From: an uncultured Flavobacteriaceae bacterium
GTDB lineage: Bacteria; Bacteroidota; Bacteroidia; Flavobacteriales; Flavobacteriaceae
Direction: 5' to 3'
Length of the DNA stretch: 64,000 nucleotides
NCBI GenBank assembly: GCA_947493175.1
Contig: CANLQD010000006.1
Coordinates: 62,001-126,000 of the forward strand
Under the pieces are notes generated by a model. It did not search any database, was not told where the DNA came from, and saw only the letters and a program-made list of their open reading frames with translations. Positions within the stretch are counted from its first letter, which is position 1, and each line of letters opens with the position of its first letter. The position numbers and the translations under genes were made by a program. This document shows, one piece after another, positions 46,348 through 56,178 of this stretch.

Positions 46348-48255
46348 ATGAGTAACTATCACATTAAGCATCTAGAAGAGTATTATCAAGTATACCGGAA
46401 GTCCGTTCGCAATCCGGAAGCCTTTTGGGAAGAGATTGCGGAAGAACATTTCATATGGCGTAAGAAATGGGGGAATGTCCTAAGTTGGGATTTTAGCAAA
46501 CCGGAGATCAAATGGTTCCAAGGTGCTAAATTGAATATTACCGAAAACTGTTTGGATCGACATATCCCCACCCGTGGCGATAAAACAGCTATCTTGTTCG
46601 AACCCAACGACCCAACAGAAGAAGCAGAACATATTACCTATCGCCAATTACATGAACGGGTATGCCGCATGGCGAACGTATTGGTAGAGAAGGGTATTCA
46701 AAAAGGAGATCGTGTCTGTATTTACCTTCCCATGATTCCTGAATTGGCCGTCTCTGTTTTGGCATGTGCCCGAATTGGGGCCATTCATTCCGTTGTGTTC
46801 GCCGGTTTCTCGTCGAACGCACTATCTACACGCATCAACGATTCTGATTGCAAAATGGTGATTACTTCAGATGGTTCTTATCGAGGGGCCAAGACCATTG
46901 ATTTGAAAGGAATCGTAGACAAAGCCTTAGAAGATTGTCCGGGAGTCGAAACCGTTCTCGTTGCAGAACGAATCGGTTCTCAAATTGAAATGAAAGAGGG
47001 CCGCGATCATTGGTTACAACCTTTGTTAGATGATGCCTATGCAGACTACATGGCGGAAGTGATGGATGCCGAAGATCCCTTATTTATTCTATATACCTCC
47101 GGCTCGACGGGAAAGCCAAAGGGAATGGTACATACGACCGCAGGATACATGGTCTATACCGCTTACACCTTTAAAAATGCCTTTCAATATCGAGAGGAAG
47201 ATGTGTATTGGTGTACGGCCGATATCGGGTGGATTACCGGACACTCTTATATCATCTATGGGCCGTTGGCCAATGGCGCAACAACAGTCATGTTCGAAGG
47301 AGTTCCCTCCTACCCTGATTTTGGACGTTTCTGGGAGGTCGTCGAAAAACACAAGGTCAATCAATTTTACACCGCCCCAACGGCGATAAGGGCCTTGGCA
47401 AAGGAAAACCTAGATTTTGTCGAGAAATACGATCTATCCAGTCTAAAAGTACTGGGATCGGTCGGTGAACCGATCAATGAGGAAGCATGGCATTGGTATA
47501 ACAACAATGTTGGGAAGAAGAATAGTCCCATCATCGATACCTGGTGGCAAACCGAGACGGGGGGAATAATGATTACTCCCATCCCTTACGTGACCCCCAC
47601 CACACCTACCTATGCCACCTTGCCATTTATCGGAATACAACCGGCCCTGATGGACGAAAACGGAAATGAAATTAAAGGAAATCAAGTAGACGGCCGTTTG
47701 TGCATCAAATTTCCATGGCCCTCTATGGCCCGTACCATTTGGGGCGATCATGACCGCTATAGAGACACCTACTTTTCCGCTTACAAAGACAAGTACTTCA
47801 CCGGTGATGGTGCGCTACGGGATGCCGTAGGTTACTACCGTATTACCGGGCGTGTAGACGATGTTATTATCGTATCGGGACATAATTTGGGCACGGCTCC
47901 TATCGAGGACAGCATCAACGAGCATCCGGCGGTAGCGGAATCGGCTATCGTTGGCTTCCCACATGATATAAAGGGAAACGCGCTATATGGGTACGTTATC
48001 TTAAAAGAGACCGGGGAAAGCCGAGATCGTGAAAACCTACGAAAGGAGATCAACCAACAAATTACGGAACAGATCGGACCCATCGCCAAATTGGATAAAA
48101 TTCAGTTCGTATCCGGACTACCCAAAACCCGAAGTGGAAAAATCATGAGGCGCATCCTCCGTAAAATTGCCTCCAAGGACACCTCCAATCTAGGAGATAC
48201 CAGTACCCTATTGAATCCCGAAGTTGTTAAGGAAATTATAGATAATGTCCTTTAA
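46348..48255 (+). CDS. acs: Acetyl-CoA synthetase
   Basis: A 635-residue AMP-forming enzyme that joins acetate to CoA via acetyl-AMP. The core motifs are PLFILYTSGSTGKPKGMVHT (the phosphate-binding loop), DTWWQTETGG, YFTGDGALRD, GRVDDVIIVSGHNLGTAPIE and the C-terminal PKTRSGKIMRR, whose Lys598 is the adenylation (and acetylation-controlled) lysine. The length fits Acs. It is the last gene of the DUF4212-symporter-acs operon, so acetate is trapped as acetyl-CoA on entry. Confidence 0.96.
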   Translation: MSNYHIKHLEEYYQVYRKSVRNPEAFWEEIAEEHFIWRKKWGNVLSWDFSKPEIKWFQGAKLNITENCLDRHIPTRGDKTAILFEPNDPTEEAEHITYRQLHERVCRMANVLVEKGIQKGDRVCIYLPMIPELAVSVLACARIGAIHSVVFAGFSSNALSTRINDSDCKMVITSDGSYRGAKTIDLKGIVDKALEDCPGVETVLVAERIGSQIEMKEGRDHWLQPLLDDAYADYMAEVMDAEDPLFILYTSGSTGKPKGMVHTTAGYMVYTAYTFKNAFQYREEDVYWCTADIGWITGHSYIIYGPLANGATTVMFEGVPSYPDFGRFWEVVEKHKVNQFYTAPTAIRALAKENLDFVEKYDLSSLKVLGSVGEPINEEAWHWYNNNVGKKNSPIIDTWWQTETGGIMITPIPYVTPTTPTYATLPFIGIQPALMDENGNEIKGNQVDGRLCIKFPWPSMARTIWGDHDRYRDTYFSAYKDKYFTGDGALRDAVGYYRITGRVDDVIIVSGHNLGTAPIEDSINEHPAVAESAIVGFPHDIKGNALYGYVILKETGESRDRENLRKEINQQITEQIGPIAKLDKIQFVSGLPKTRSGKIMRRILRKIASKDTSNLGDTSTLLNPEVVKEIIDNVL

Positions 48256-48390
48256 GATAAAAATCGCCAAAGGTTCCAAAATTTGTATCGTTGATTTTAC
48301 CGTCGCTGGCTATGGAAAGTCGGCCCTTTATCGTATTCTATGCACAGGATTGGGATAAGCCGAAAAGCGCTCAAAACAAAACAATTTCTA

Positions 48391-50769
48391 ATGACCAGGT
48401 CCAATAAGTTCCTTACACCGATTTTCCTAAACGTCTTGGTTTGCCTTGGTTATTTTAGCAATCATTTGACTGCACAGGAACGTTTTGTTCATAAAAGGGA
48501 ACAACAACGGCCACCTTATGCCCAATGGATCAGTTCAACGGAAACCAATGGGAATGAGTATGCCGTACTACTTTTTCGTAAGGATTTTGAACTGAACGAC
48601 ATCGCGGATAGTTTTCAAATTAATATATCGGCCGACAATCGGTACGACCTTTATGTAAATGGGGTGTTCGTACACCGAGGCCCGGCCTTTGGTTCTTTGG
48701 AGCGGTGGTACTACGATACGTTCGACATTTCGGAATACCTACAGAAAGGAAAAAACACCTTAGCTGTTAAGGTTTGGAATTTCGGTCAGTACAATGCACA
48801 ACGGCAGCAATCGGTTCATACGGCCTTTGTGTTACAAGCCCAAGACCCTAAGTACGCCGGCCTCCTGAATACGGATGCCGATTGGAAAGTAACCCGTGAC
48901 ACATCATACAATCCCATCGTACTTTCCAACCAAGAAATCGGTGGTGGCTATATTGCCTATCCTTCGGATAGTGTTGGGTTAAAAGGTCAAATACCATATT
49001 GGTACAGACCTGATTTCAATACACAGTCCTGGAAAAATGCCATCTCTCTCGGTTACGGAAATGAGGCGGGCCTCAATTCTTGGAAAACAACCGAATGGAA
49101 CCTTACACCACGAACCATCCCCATTTTCCCAGATTCTACCGACAACTCCTTTCAGATTCGAAAAACGGACGGAATAAAAACAGAATCTCTTCACAATCTC
49201 CAAATACCGGCATTTTCGGAAGTCGAGATATTGCTCGACCATAAGGTATTGACCATGGGTTACCCACTGTTGATGGTCTCAGGAGGAAAAGAAGGCACCG
49301 TACAGCTGCGTTACCAAGAATCGTTGTTCCATTCGGAAGACGGATCAAAGGGAAATCGCAATCAAATAGAAAATAAGCAAATGAAGGGCCTGTATGATAG
49401 CTTTTCATTGACCGGAGCAGACTCTGTCTCTTACACTCCCCTGTCGCTGCGTACTTTCAGGTATGTGCAATTACGTTTTAAGTCCGGGCGTCAGCCCATA
49501 GTGCTACATGATTTTTACAATCGGTATTCAGCTTTTCCTTTTATCAAGACCGGAAGTTTTAAGGCAAACGATCCATCCCTGACCAACATACTGGATACAT
49601 CGTGGCGAACTGCACGTCTCTGCGCCCATGAAACCTATATGGACTGCCCCTATTACGAACAACTTCAATATATCGGTGATACCCGTATTCAAGCTTTGAT
49701 CAGCTTGTACCAGACCAAGAACGATGAACTGGTAACCAATGCTATCCGGCAATTCAAGGATTCATTTACTTCTATTGGACTAACCCAGAGTAGATATCCC
49801 TCGGATGTGGAACAAATCATTCCGCCCTTTTCCCTGTTGTATATTTTGATGCTTCATGACTATTATTTGCTTCGGGACGATGCCACGTTTATTGCTGAAA
49901 ACATACAGATTGTTCCGTTGATCTTGCATTGGTTCATTCAATATTTAGATTCTTCTTACCTCATTACCGACATTCCCTATTGGAACCACACAGATGGTGG
50001 TGCCGAGGGTTTCGAGATTGGCGAGCCCCCCTTTCTGAATGAACGTCCGAATGCACAACTGGCACTTTTGCTGGCCCATAGTATCGACGCCTTCTTGGAG
50101 ATGTCCGAGACCACTTCCCTAAACGTTAAAACGGTATACTTTAAGGAACTTTCAAAAAACATTAAACAACAGGTGTATCAACTATGTTTTGATACAGATC
50201 GGGGTCTAGTGGCCGAAAGCCCACAGAAAGAAGTATTTACCGAACACACCAACGCCTTGGCGGTTCTTGCCGATGTGCCGGGAATCAATGCCGAAGCCGT
50301 AGTTACAAGTATGCATACCGATACATTGATCATCCGGGCAACTACTTATCATAAATTCTACACTTTCAAGGCATTTGCCAAGGCTGGTAAGGGACATTTA
50401 ATATTGGACATGCTCGCACCTTGGCAAAAGGCTCTTTCCCTTGGACTCACCACCTTTCCAGAGCATGGTACCGAAAGTCGCTCTGACTGCCATGCATGGA
50501 GCGCCCATCTGCTATATGACCTTCCAGCGTTAGTCGCTGGTATTCAGCCTCAAGAAAAGGGTTTTTTAAAAGTCTCCATTCGCCCGCAAGACCAATCATT
50601 ATCAAAGTATTCGACTACCGTGCAGCACCCCAACGGCACATTGAAGATGGTTAAACAAAACCCAACGACTTATGAGATCGTACTTCCTGAAAAGTTGTTC
50701 GGCACCTTTCAATTGGGTGAAAAGCATATTGATTTAAAACCAGGAACGAACCAAATAAAGCTCAAATAG
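48391..50769 (+). CDS. GH78-family alpha-L-rhamnosidase-like secreted protein
   Basis: A 792-residue exported protein with a signal peptide (about 1-29, ending LTAQ) if the ATG at 48391 is used; an earlier ATG at 48340 would place 17 extra residues before it. An N-terminal beta-sandwich lectin-like domain (VLLFRKDFELN, ADNRYDLYVNG, WYYDTFDIS, NTLAVKVWNFG) precedes the (alpha/alpha)6 domain. That domain carries the GH78 motif DCPYYEQLQYIGDTRIQAL (from residue 418) and SRSDCHAWSAH near the end. GH78 enzymes release terminal alpha-L-rhamnose. The gene is not next to a SusC/SusD pair here, so its polysaccharide partner is unknown. Confidence 0.85.
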   Translation: MTRSNKFLTPIFLNVLVCLGYFSNHLTAQERFVHKREQQRPPYAQWISSTETNGNEYAVLLFRKDFELNDIADSFQINISADNRYDLYVNGVFVHRGPAFGSLERWYYDTFDISEYLQKGKNTLAVKVWNFGQYNAQRQQSVHTAFVLQAQDPKYAGLLNTDADWKVTRDTSYNPIVLSNQEIGGGYIAYPSDSVGLKGQIPYWYRPDFNTQSWKNAISLGYGNEAGLNSWKTTEWNLTPRTIPIFPDSTDNSFQIRKTDGIKTESLHNLQIPAFSEVEILLDHKVLTMGYPLLMVSGGKEGTVQLRYQESLFHSEDGSKGNRNQIENKQMKGLYDSFSLTGADSVSYTPLSLRTFRYVQLRFKSGRQPIVLHDFYNRYSAFPFIKTGSFKANDPSLTNILDTSWRTARLCAHETYMDCPYYEQLQYIGDTRIQALISLYQTKNDELVTNAIRQFKDSFTSIGLTQSRYPSDVEQIIPPFSLLYILMLHDYYLLRDDATFIAENIQIVPLILHWFIQYLDSSYLITDIPYWNHTDGGAEGFEIGEPPFLNERPNAQLALLLAHSIDAFLEMSETTSLNVKTVYFKELSKNIKQQVYQLCFDTDRGLVAESPQKEVFTEHTNALAVLADVPGINAEAVVTSMHTDTLIIRATTYHKFYTFKAFAKAGKGHLILDMLAPWQKALSLGLTTFPEHGTESRSDCHAWSAHLLYDLPALVAGIQPQEKGFLKVSIRPQDQSLSKYSTTVQHPNGTLKMVKQNPTTYEIVLPEKLFGTFQLGEKHIDLKPGTNQIKLK

Positions 50770-50833
50770 CTATTCGCCTATTGCAAATCCCGAAAAAGTC
50801 GGGCAAGAATACAAGTATATAGGTCTGCTTTTT

Positions 50834-52048
50834 TTAGACTACCCTACTCGTCACATTCGTCTTTCTCCTTACCATCACAAAAATTCCTAGGGAAATGAAA
50901 CCACAGACTGCCAAGCCTGCAAATAAAGGCCAAATGGTATCATCGACAAAACTACCTACATAAGAAGCAATAGGAATAGCCAACAAAGTGGACACGCAAC
51001 CATTGATAGCTGCACCAACACCAGCGATATGGCCAATAGGTTCCATAGCAATAGACCGAAAATTACCCCATAAAAATCCGAGGCAGAAAAACTGAACGGA
51101 TAAAAACGCAATCAATATGGGCAAACTCGGGTTCGATTGTCCCCAGAACAACAGCACATAAAGGAATGCAATGAAGCAAAAACCACTAAGTGCCCTAAAT
51201 GCCAAACGACGCATTCCGAAACGCAGTACCAAGGTACCGTTTAAGAAGGTAGCCGCCCCGATGGAGATGGCGAGGCCGGCAAAAATATAGGGAAATTCAT
51301 CTGGCATTCCGTATTGGCTTTCGAACACATGGGACGACGAACTGAGAAAGACAAGGAAAGCCCCTGTAATGAATCCGGAGCAAAAGGTAAAAGCAACCGT
51401 CTCTCGATATCGCAAGAATTCCTTTAGGCCATCAATAAAAATTGTTTTTGAAAATGGAATTTGATATTCCGATTTTAGCGTTTCGGGCTGTCGACGCCAA
51501 AACCAGATTCCGATGATAAATCCGAAAAGTAGTTGCATGTAAAAAATCGCTTCCCACCCGAATGCGTCCATGACCCACTTTCCGATCGTTGGAGCCACGA
51601 CTGGCACCAGAATAAAAAAAGCAGTGACAAATGACATAATACGTGCCATATAATCGCCTTTATAGGTATCCCTGATGATGGAGATCGCGATAGACCTAGG
51701 GGCAGAAAGCCCCATCCCCTGTAAAATTCGGCCGAGTACCATAACCTCTAAAGAGGGTGCCAGCACACAGGTCATACTGGCGATCACAAACAGTACGAAA
51801 CCTAAATACACAATAGGTTTACGCCCAAAGCTATCTGACAAGGGACCAAAGAATAATTGCCCTAATCCCAAGCCTAAAAAAATCATCGTAATCAGCAACT
51901 GATTGTCCGTTGCATCTAGGCTATTGACGGCCATACCGATGGTAGAGATAGCTGGCAATATCGCATCGATTGCTAGGGCAACGATAGACATCAAAGCGGC
52001 CATCAGAGCCACAAATTCAAAGGCGGGCCTTGTACTTGCATTTTGCAT
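50834..52048 (-). CDS. Bcr/CflA-type MFS drug-efflux transporter
   Basis: A 404-residue inner-membrane protein with 12 membrane segments. It has the MFS motif A loop FGPLSDSFGRKPIVY and the drug:H+ antiporter-1 features LGRILQGMGLSAPRSIA and FFILVPVVAPTIGKWV of the Bcr/CflA group. The ATG at 52048 is preferred because a frame starting at TTG 52072 would have its first codons overlapping a perfect -7 element. Probably exports toxic small molecules; substrate not determinable. Convergent with the GH78 gene. Confidence 0.85.
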   Translation of the reverse strand: MQNASTRPAFEFVALMAALMSIVALAIDAILPAISTIGMAVNSLDATDNQLLITMIFLGLGLGQLFFGPLSDSFGRKPIVYLGFVLFVIASMTCVLAPSLEVMVLGRILQGMGLSAPRSIAISIIRDTYKGDYMARIMSFVTAFFILVPVVAPTIGKWVMDAFGWEAIFYMQLLFGFIIGIWFWRRQPETLKSEYQIPFSKTIFIDGLKEFLRYRETVAFTFCSGFITGAFLVFLSSSSHVFESQYGMPDEFPYIFAGLAISIGAATFLNGTLVLRFGMRRLAFRALSGFCFIAFLYVLLFWGQSNPSLPILIAFLSVQFFCLGFLWGNFRSIAMEPIGHIAGVGAAINGCVSTLLAIPIASYVGSFVDDTIWPLFAGLAVCGFISLGIFVMVRRKTNVTSRVV

Positions 52049-52052
52049 TCGG

Positions 52053-52060
52053 CAAAAGTA
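52053..52060 (-). promoter_or_regulatory. -7 promoter element just upstream of the MFS gene
   Basis: The minus strand reads TACTTTTG, a perfect TAnnTTTG match, only four bases before the ATG at 52048. If used, transcription would begin at or near the start codon, giving a leaderless or almost leaderless mRNA. No clear -33 box is seen. Confidence 0.4.
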
Positions 52061-52306
52061 GCCATATCTCAAGGAATGAATGTAAAGACAAGGTGATTTA
52101 TGTGTTCTGGAGTGGAAAACTTTTCATTTTTAAAAATCAAAACCCCCAGACCGGTTTCAGCAAGGTGTTTTACGTCTTATTGACATCATTTCGGAACAAC
52201 AATATCTGTCATTGGCTTGGTAAGCCAGATTAAAATATTGCATAACATTAATAATTAGAGAGCAACTTCAGTATCCTTAAAAGGTGAAGGGCCCTCGTTC
52301 AAAAAA

Positions 52307-53848
52307 CTAGAGTGGTATATTCCCGTGCTTCCTTTTCGGGAGGACCACTTCCTTGTTTTCGAGCATGCTGAATGCTTTGATCAATTTGCGGCGGGTATTT
52401 TTGGGAAGAATAATCTCATCAATAAATCCACGCCGAGCCGCTCTGTAAGGGTTTGCGAATTTTTCAGCATACTCCGCTTCTTTCTCCGCTAATTTTTTGG
52501 TAGGATCTTCTGCAGCACCTATTTCTTTTCTAAAAATAATCTCACTGGCACCTTTGGCACCCATAACCGCGATTTCCGCAGAAGGCCAAGCATAATTAAA
52601 ATCCGCCCCGATATGTTTGGAATTCATCACATCATAGGCTCCGCCGTACGCTTTTCGGGTAATCACCGTAACCCTAGGTACCGTTGCCTCGCTAAAAGCA
52701 TACAACAGCTTGGCACCATGCGCTATAATACCATTCCATTCCTGATCCGTACCAGGTAAAAACCCCGGTACATCTACCAATACCAACATTGGAATATTGA
52801 AGGCATCACAAAAACGTACGAAACGAGCCGCTTTTCGGGAACTCTTCACACCCAATACTCCAGCGAGGAACATTGGCTGATTCGCAATGATACCGATGCT
52901 TCGCCCTGCCAGTCTACCAAATCCGCAAATGATATTCTCGGCATAGTCTTTATGTATTTCATAAAAAGATTCCGAGTCTATAATGCCATCGATTACATCA
53001 TGCATATCGTACGGCTTGTTGGCATTGTCCGGAACAATGGTATCCAAGGCTTCACGTAACTCATCTCCCAGTGCGTATGGAAGACTTTTTGGCTTTTCCC
53101 TATTGCTTTGTGGTATGTACGATAAGAGCTTTTTGACATCTTCCAAGCAGACAACATCGTTGGCAGACGTTCTATGCGCCACCCCGGATTTTATCGCATG
53201 GGCGGTGGCACCACCCAGTTCTTCGGCCGAAACCGATTCGTTGGTAACGGTTTTAACGACATTCGGACCCGTAACGAACATATAACTCGTTTGTTCGACC
53301 ATGATCGTAAAATCGGTCATGGCAGGAGAGTAAACGGCACCGCCTGCACACGGCCCCATGATCGCCGAGATTTGGGGAACTATCCCCGAAGCCTGTACAT
53401 TTCGGTAAAAAATATCGGCATACCCGCCTAACGAACGTACTCCCTCCTGAATTCTGGCACCTCCAGAGTCGTTCAGCCCTATGACCGGGGCGCCTACTTT
53501 CATCGCCAAATCCATGACCTTACAGATTTTTTCGGCATGGGTCTCGGATAGTGCACCACCAAAGACGGTAAAATCCTGGGCATATACGTACACCAAGCGT
53601 CCGTCTACGGTGCCATAGCCAGTAACCACCCCATCACCAAAATAAACTTCGTCTTGCATTCCAAAATCGGTGGTCCGATGGGTGACCATGATTCCCATTT
53701 CCTCAAAAGACCCCTCATCCAGCAAATAATCAATTCGTTCACGAGCCGTTAACTTCTTCTTTTGATGTTGTTTGTCGACACGTACTTTACCACCGCCTTC
53801 ATGGGCAAGTGCAATTCTTTCGTTCAGTTTTTTTAGTTTCGAATCCAT
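52307..53848 (-). CDS. pccB: Acyl-CoA carboxylase carboxyltransferase (propionyl-CoA type beta subunit)
   Basis: A 513-residue carboxyltransferase that moves CO2 from carboxybiotin to an acyl-CoA, most likely propionyl-CoA. The two crotonase-like halves show FTVFGGALSETHAEKI, GLNDSGGARIQEGVRSLGGY and IMGPCAGGAVYSPAMTDF in the first, and VDVPGFLPGTDQEWNGIIAHG and KAYGGAYDVMNSKHIGAD in the second. It has no zinc ribbon, which separates it from AccD. It follows the biotin carboxylase gene by 3 bases. Acetyl-CoA or another short acyl-CoA is an alternative substrate. Confidence 0.93.
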   Translation of the reverse strand: MDSKLKKLNERIALAHEGGGKVRVDKQHQKKKLTARERIDYLLDEGSFEEMGIMVTHRTTDFGMQDEVYFGDGVVTGYGTVDGRLVYVYAQDFTVFGGALSETHAEKICKVMDLAMKVGAPVIGLNDSGGARIQEGVRSLGGYADIFYRNVQASGIVPQISAIMGPCAGGAVYSPAMTDFTIMVEQTSYMFVTGPNVVKTVTNESVSAEELGGATAHAIKSGVAHRTSANDVVCLEDVKKLLSYIPQSNREKPKSLPYALGDELREALDTIVPDNANKPYDMHDVIDGIIDSESFYEIHKDYAENIICGFGRLAGRSIGIIANQPMFLAGVLGVKSSRKAARFVRFCDAFNIPMLVLVDVPGFLPGTDQEWNGIIAHGAKLLYAFSEATVPRVTVITRKAYGGAYDVMNSKHIGADFNYAWPSAEIAVMGAKGASEIIFRKEIGAAEDPTKKLAEKEAEYAEKFANPYRAARRGFIDEIILPKNTRRKLIKAFSMLENKEVVLPKRKHGNIPL

Positions 53849-53851
53849 AAT

Positions 53852-55294
53852 CTATGCAGTTGGTATTCTTAATAGCTGTTGATCTTTCAGGTATTGTTTT
53901 AGCGCCATCATAGCGGCGATCTTTGCTTCTTGGGTGGTTTGATTCTTTAGTTTCTCGGGAGAATAGTAATTCTTAACGAAATGCGTATCGAAGTTCCCCG
54001 ATCGAAAGGCTTCATGCTCACATACGAACTTACCAAAAGGCAAAGTAGTCTGTACTCCTTCGATATGGTAGTTATCTATGGCCCGTATCATTAGTTGCAT
54101 AGCTTCTTCCCTTGTTTTGCCGTAGCTTATTAATTTTGACAGCATGGGGTCATAATAGATGGGAACATCCATCCCCTGTTCAAAGCCGTTATCGACTCGG
54201 ATTCCTTCCCCTATTGGTAAAACATACGTTTCAAGATTGCCTACGCTGGGTAAAAAGTCGTTCAGAGGGTCCTCAGCGTAGACCCGCAATTCCAGGGCAT
54301 GTCCGTTAATCTTTAGATCTTCTTGTTTGATATCGAGTGCTTCGCCACGAGCGACCTTTATCTGTAGTTCTACCAAATCTACGCCTGCTATTAGTTCACT
54401 TACGGGATGTTCTACCTGCAAACGGGTATTCATTTCCAAAAAATAGAACCTATGGTCGGCATCCATTAAAAACTCGACCGTACCTGCTCCCAAATAATCA
54501 CAGGATTTAGCGACTTTGACTGCTGCTTCCCCCATTTCTGCACGTAGTTCAGGGGTCAAGATGGAAGAGGGAGCTTCTTCCACTACTTTCTGATGCCGGC
54601 GTTGTATGCTGCATTCGCGCTCAAAAAAGTGAAGTATATTCCCATGACCGTCAGCCATTACCTGAATTTCAATGTGTCTTGGGGAAGTCACATATTTTTC
54701 TATAAAAACGGAACCATCCCCAAAAGCAGAAGTCGCCTCGCTAATGGCCCGTTTCATCTGGGATTCCAAGTCTTTTTCCTTTTCAACAATACGCATTCCC
54801 TTTCCCCCACCGCCTGCAGAGGCTTTGATAAGGATAGGAAAACCGATTTCTTTGGCAATTTCCTTCGCCTTGGCTACATCGGTGATAGCTTCATCGATTC
54901 CCGGAACCATTGGAATGTCATATTTCTTTACCGCCTCTTTGGCTGCCAATTTACTGCCCATCATTCGAATAGCTTTCGACTTTGGTCCGATGAAAATAAT
55001 TCCGTTCTTTTCTACTTCTTCGGCAAAATCGGCATTCTCACTCAAAAACCCGTATCCGGGATGTATTCCGTCTACATGCAAGCTTTTGGCAACCTCTATT
55101 ATTTTGGAACCCAAAAGATATGATTGGTTCGAAGGGGGTTCGCCAATACAGACCGCTTCATCGGCAAAACGTACATGAGGAGCGTTCCTATCTGCTTTGG
55201 AATAGACCGCTACGGTCTTGATGCCCATTTTTTGCGCCGTTTTCATGACACGAATGGCAATTTCTCCCCGGTTGGCTACCAATATTTTTTTCAT
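53852..55294 (-). CDS. accC: Biotin carboxylase subunit of an acyl-CoA carboxylase
   Basis: A 480-residue ATP-grasp enzyme that carboxylates biotin with bicarbonate and ATP. It begins MKKILVANRGEIAIRVM and has HPGYGFLSENADFAE, KASAGGGGKGMRIV (ATP lid), the catalytic FFERECSIQRRHQKVVEEAPS, and YFLEMNTRLQVEHPVSE. The ATG at 55294 gives the universal N-terminus; the frame open to 55345 overlaps the carrier gene and is rejected. It is the middle gene of carrier-carboxylase-transferase. The subunit is separate from the carrier, unlike fused PccA. Confidence 0.95.
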   Translation of the reverse strand: MKKILVANRGEIAIRVMKTAQKMGIKTVAVYSKADRNAPHVRFADEAVCIGEPPSNQSYLLGSKIIEVAKSLHVDGIHPGYGFLSENADFAEEVEKNGIIFIGPKSKAIRMMGSKLAAKEAVKKYDIPMVPGIDEAITDVAKAKEIAKEIGFPILIKASAGGGGKGMRIVEKEKDLESQMKRAISEATSAFGDGSVFIEKYVTSPRHIEIQVMADGHGNILHFFERECSIQRRHQKVVEEAPSSILTPELRAEMGEAAVKVAKSCDYLGAGTVEFLMDADHRFYFLEMNTRLQVEHPVSELIAGVDLVELQIKVARGEALDIKQEDLKINGHALELRVYAEDPLNDFLPSVGNLETYVLPIGEGIRVDNGFEQGMDVPIYYDPMLSKLISYGKTREEAMQLMIRAIDNYHIEGVQTTLPFGKFVCEHEAFRSGNFDTHFVKNYYSPEKLKNQTTQEAKIAAMMALKQYLKDQQLLRIPTA

Positions 55295-55337
55295 TGTACC
55301 TTGCTTTAGTTCATTTCCGATCGGGCGGAAATTTATT

Positions 55338-55823
55338 TTATTCAAATTCGATCAATAAATGTTTCTTTTCAACCGTATCACCTTGGGTCACGGCAATCGA
55401 TTTAATGATTCCATTTCTTGGAGAAGAAATCACATTCTCCATTTTCATGGCCTCTAGAATCAATAAAGGCTCATCTTCTTGCACCTCTTGCCCCTGTTTG
55501 ACATTGATTTCCAAAATTAATCCGGGCATAGGCGCATAGATGGAAGTGATATTTTTATTGGAAGACAAGGCAAAGCCCATTTCCTTGATAAGCATATCCA
55601 GTCCGTCGGACAGATCTACCCTATATGTAGCATTGTTGACCTTGAAGGTATATTGCTTGTTGCGGAAATCGGCCGCTATCAAATCTACCGTAAAGGGTTT
55701 CTGGTCTTGAAGTATATGAAAGGATTCGCTTGAAATTTGCAGGGCATCGAATGCGGTAATGTCCTCACTGGAGATATCAAAGGTTATGCTTTGGTTTACG
55801 GTTGCTTTGTAGGTAGTATCCAT
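55338..55823 (-). CDS. Biotin carboxyl carrier protein
   Basis: A 161-residue carrier. The C-terminal biotinyl domain (about 88-161) contains YAPMPGLILEINV and the biotinylation motif LEAMKMEN with Lys127. The N-terminal 85 residues resemble the domain that bridges carboxylase and transferase in propionyl-CoA-type enzymes. It is the first gene of a minus-strand operon with the biotin carboxylase and pccB. A -7-like element (TACTTTTG on the minus strand, 55917-55924) lies 93 bases upstream. Confidence 0.92.
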   Translation of the reverse strand: MDTTYKATVNQSITFDISSEDITAFDALQISSESFHILQDQKPFTVDLIAADFRNKQYTFKVNNATYRVDLSDGLDMLIKEMGFALSSNKNITSIYAPMPGLILEINVKQGQEVQEDEPLLILEAMKMENVISSPRNGIIKSIAVTQGDTVEKKHLLIEFE

Positions 55824-56154
55824 AGGCGGTGGCTATTTATTGATCTCGTTGAAGTTAAACAATTTCTTACGTATGTTCGATACCATACAAGGTTAAGCTT
55901 TTGTAAAAAGCTGTCTCAAAAGTACTATGATCAAAACGGGCAAAATATGAGTACTATCATGTTTTTAATATTTTGTTGCGTAGCAGAAGTTGTAGAATGC
56001 ATAGGAATATTGAGCATTGTTTACCCAGATATATAGAATTATGTTTGCTATGTTGAAAAGGCAGGCAGAGCTATCCTAGCAAAGAAAGCAGAGCTGAAAA
56101 GCACTGTTTTAGACTTCCGATGCTCAGACCTTAGTTGATTTAAGTCCAAATATG
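55824..56154. other. Divergent intergenic region with a possible solo insertion-sequence end
   Basis: No gene is seen between the carboxylase operon and udk. At 55905-55922 the sequence AAAAAGCTGTCTCAAAAG resembles the terminal inverted repeat of IS1182-type elements (GGCTGTCTCAAAA). No transposase and no second copy are present. The same bases supply TACTTTTG on the minus strand (55917-55924), a perfect -7 element for the carboxylase operon. The rest of the region is unremarkable. Confidence 0.35.
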
Positions 56155-56162
56155 TAATTTTG
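56155..56162 (+). promoter_or_regulatory. -7 promoter element of udk
   Basis: TAATTTTG, a perfect TAnnTTTG match, ends 16 bases before the ATG at 56179. A TTGA at 56135-56138 could serve as a -33 box with a 16-base spacing, slightly short. Confidence 0.5.
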
Positions 56163-56178
56163 GGCCAAACAATGGAGT

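Noticed and set aside
50789..50803. Small hairpin CCCGA-AAAAG-TCGGG between the GH78 and MFS genes
   Set aside because: The stem is only five bases and has no adjoining T-run, so it is not called as a terminator.
52049..52072. TTG start for the MFS exporter
   Set aside because: The extension overlaps a perfect -7 promoter element and adds a polar stretch before the membrane domain.
54593..55178. Two overlapping plus-strand frames (about 170 codons each) inside the biotin carboxylase gene
   Set aside because: Both are shadows of the accC coding frame and show no recognisable protein features.
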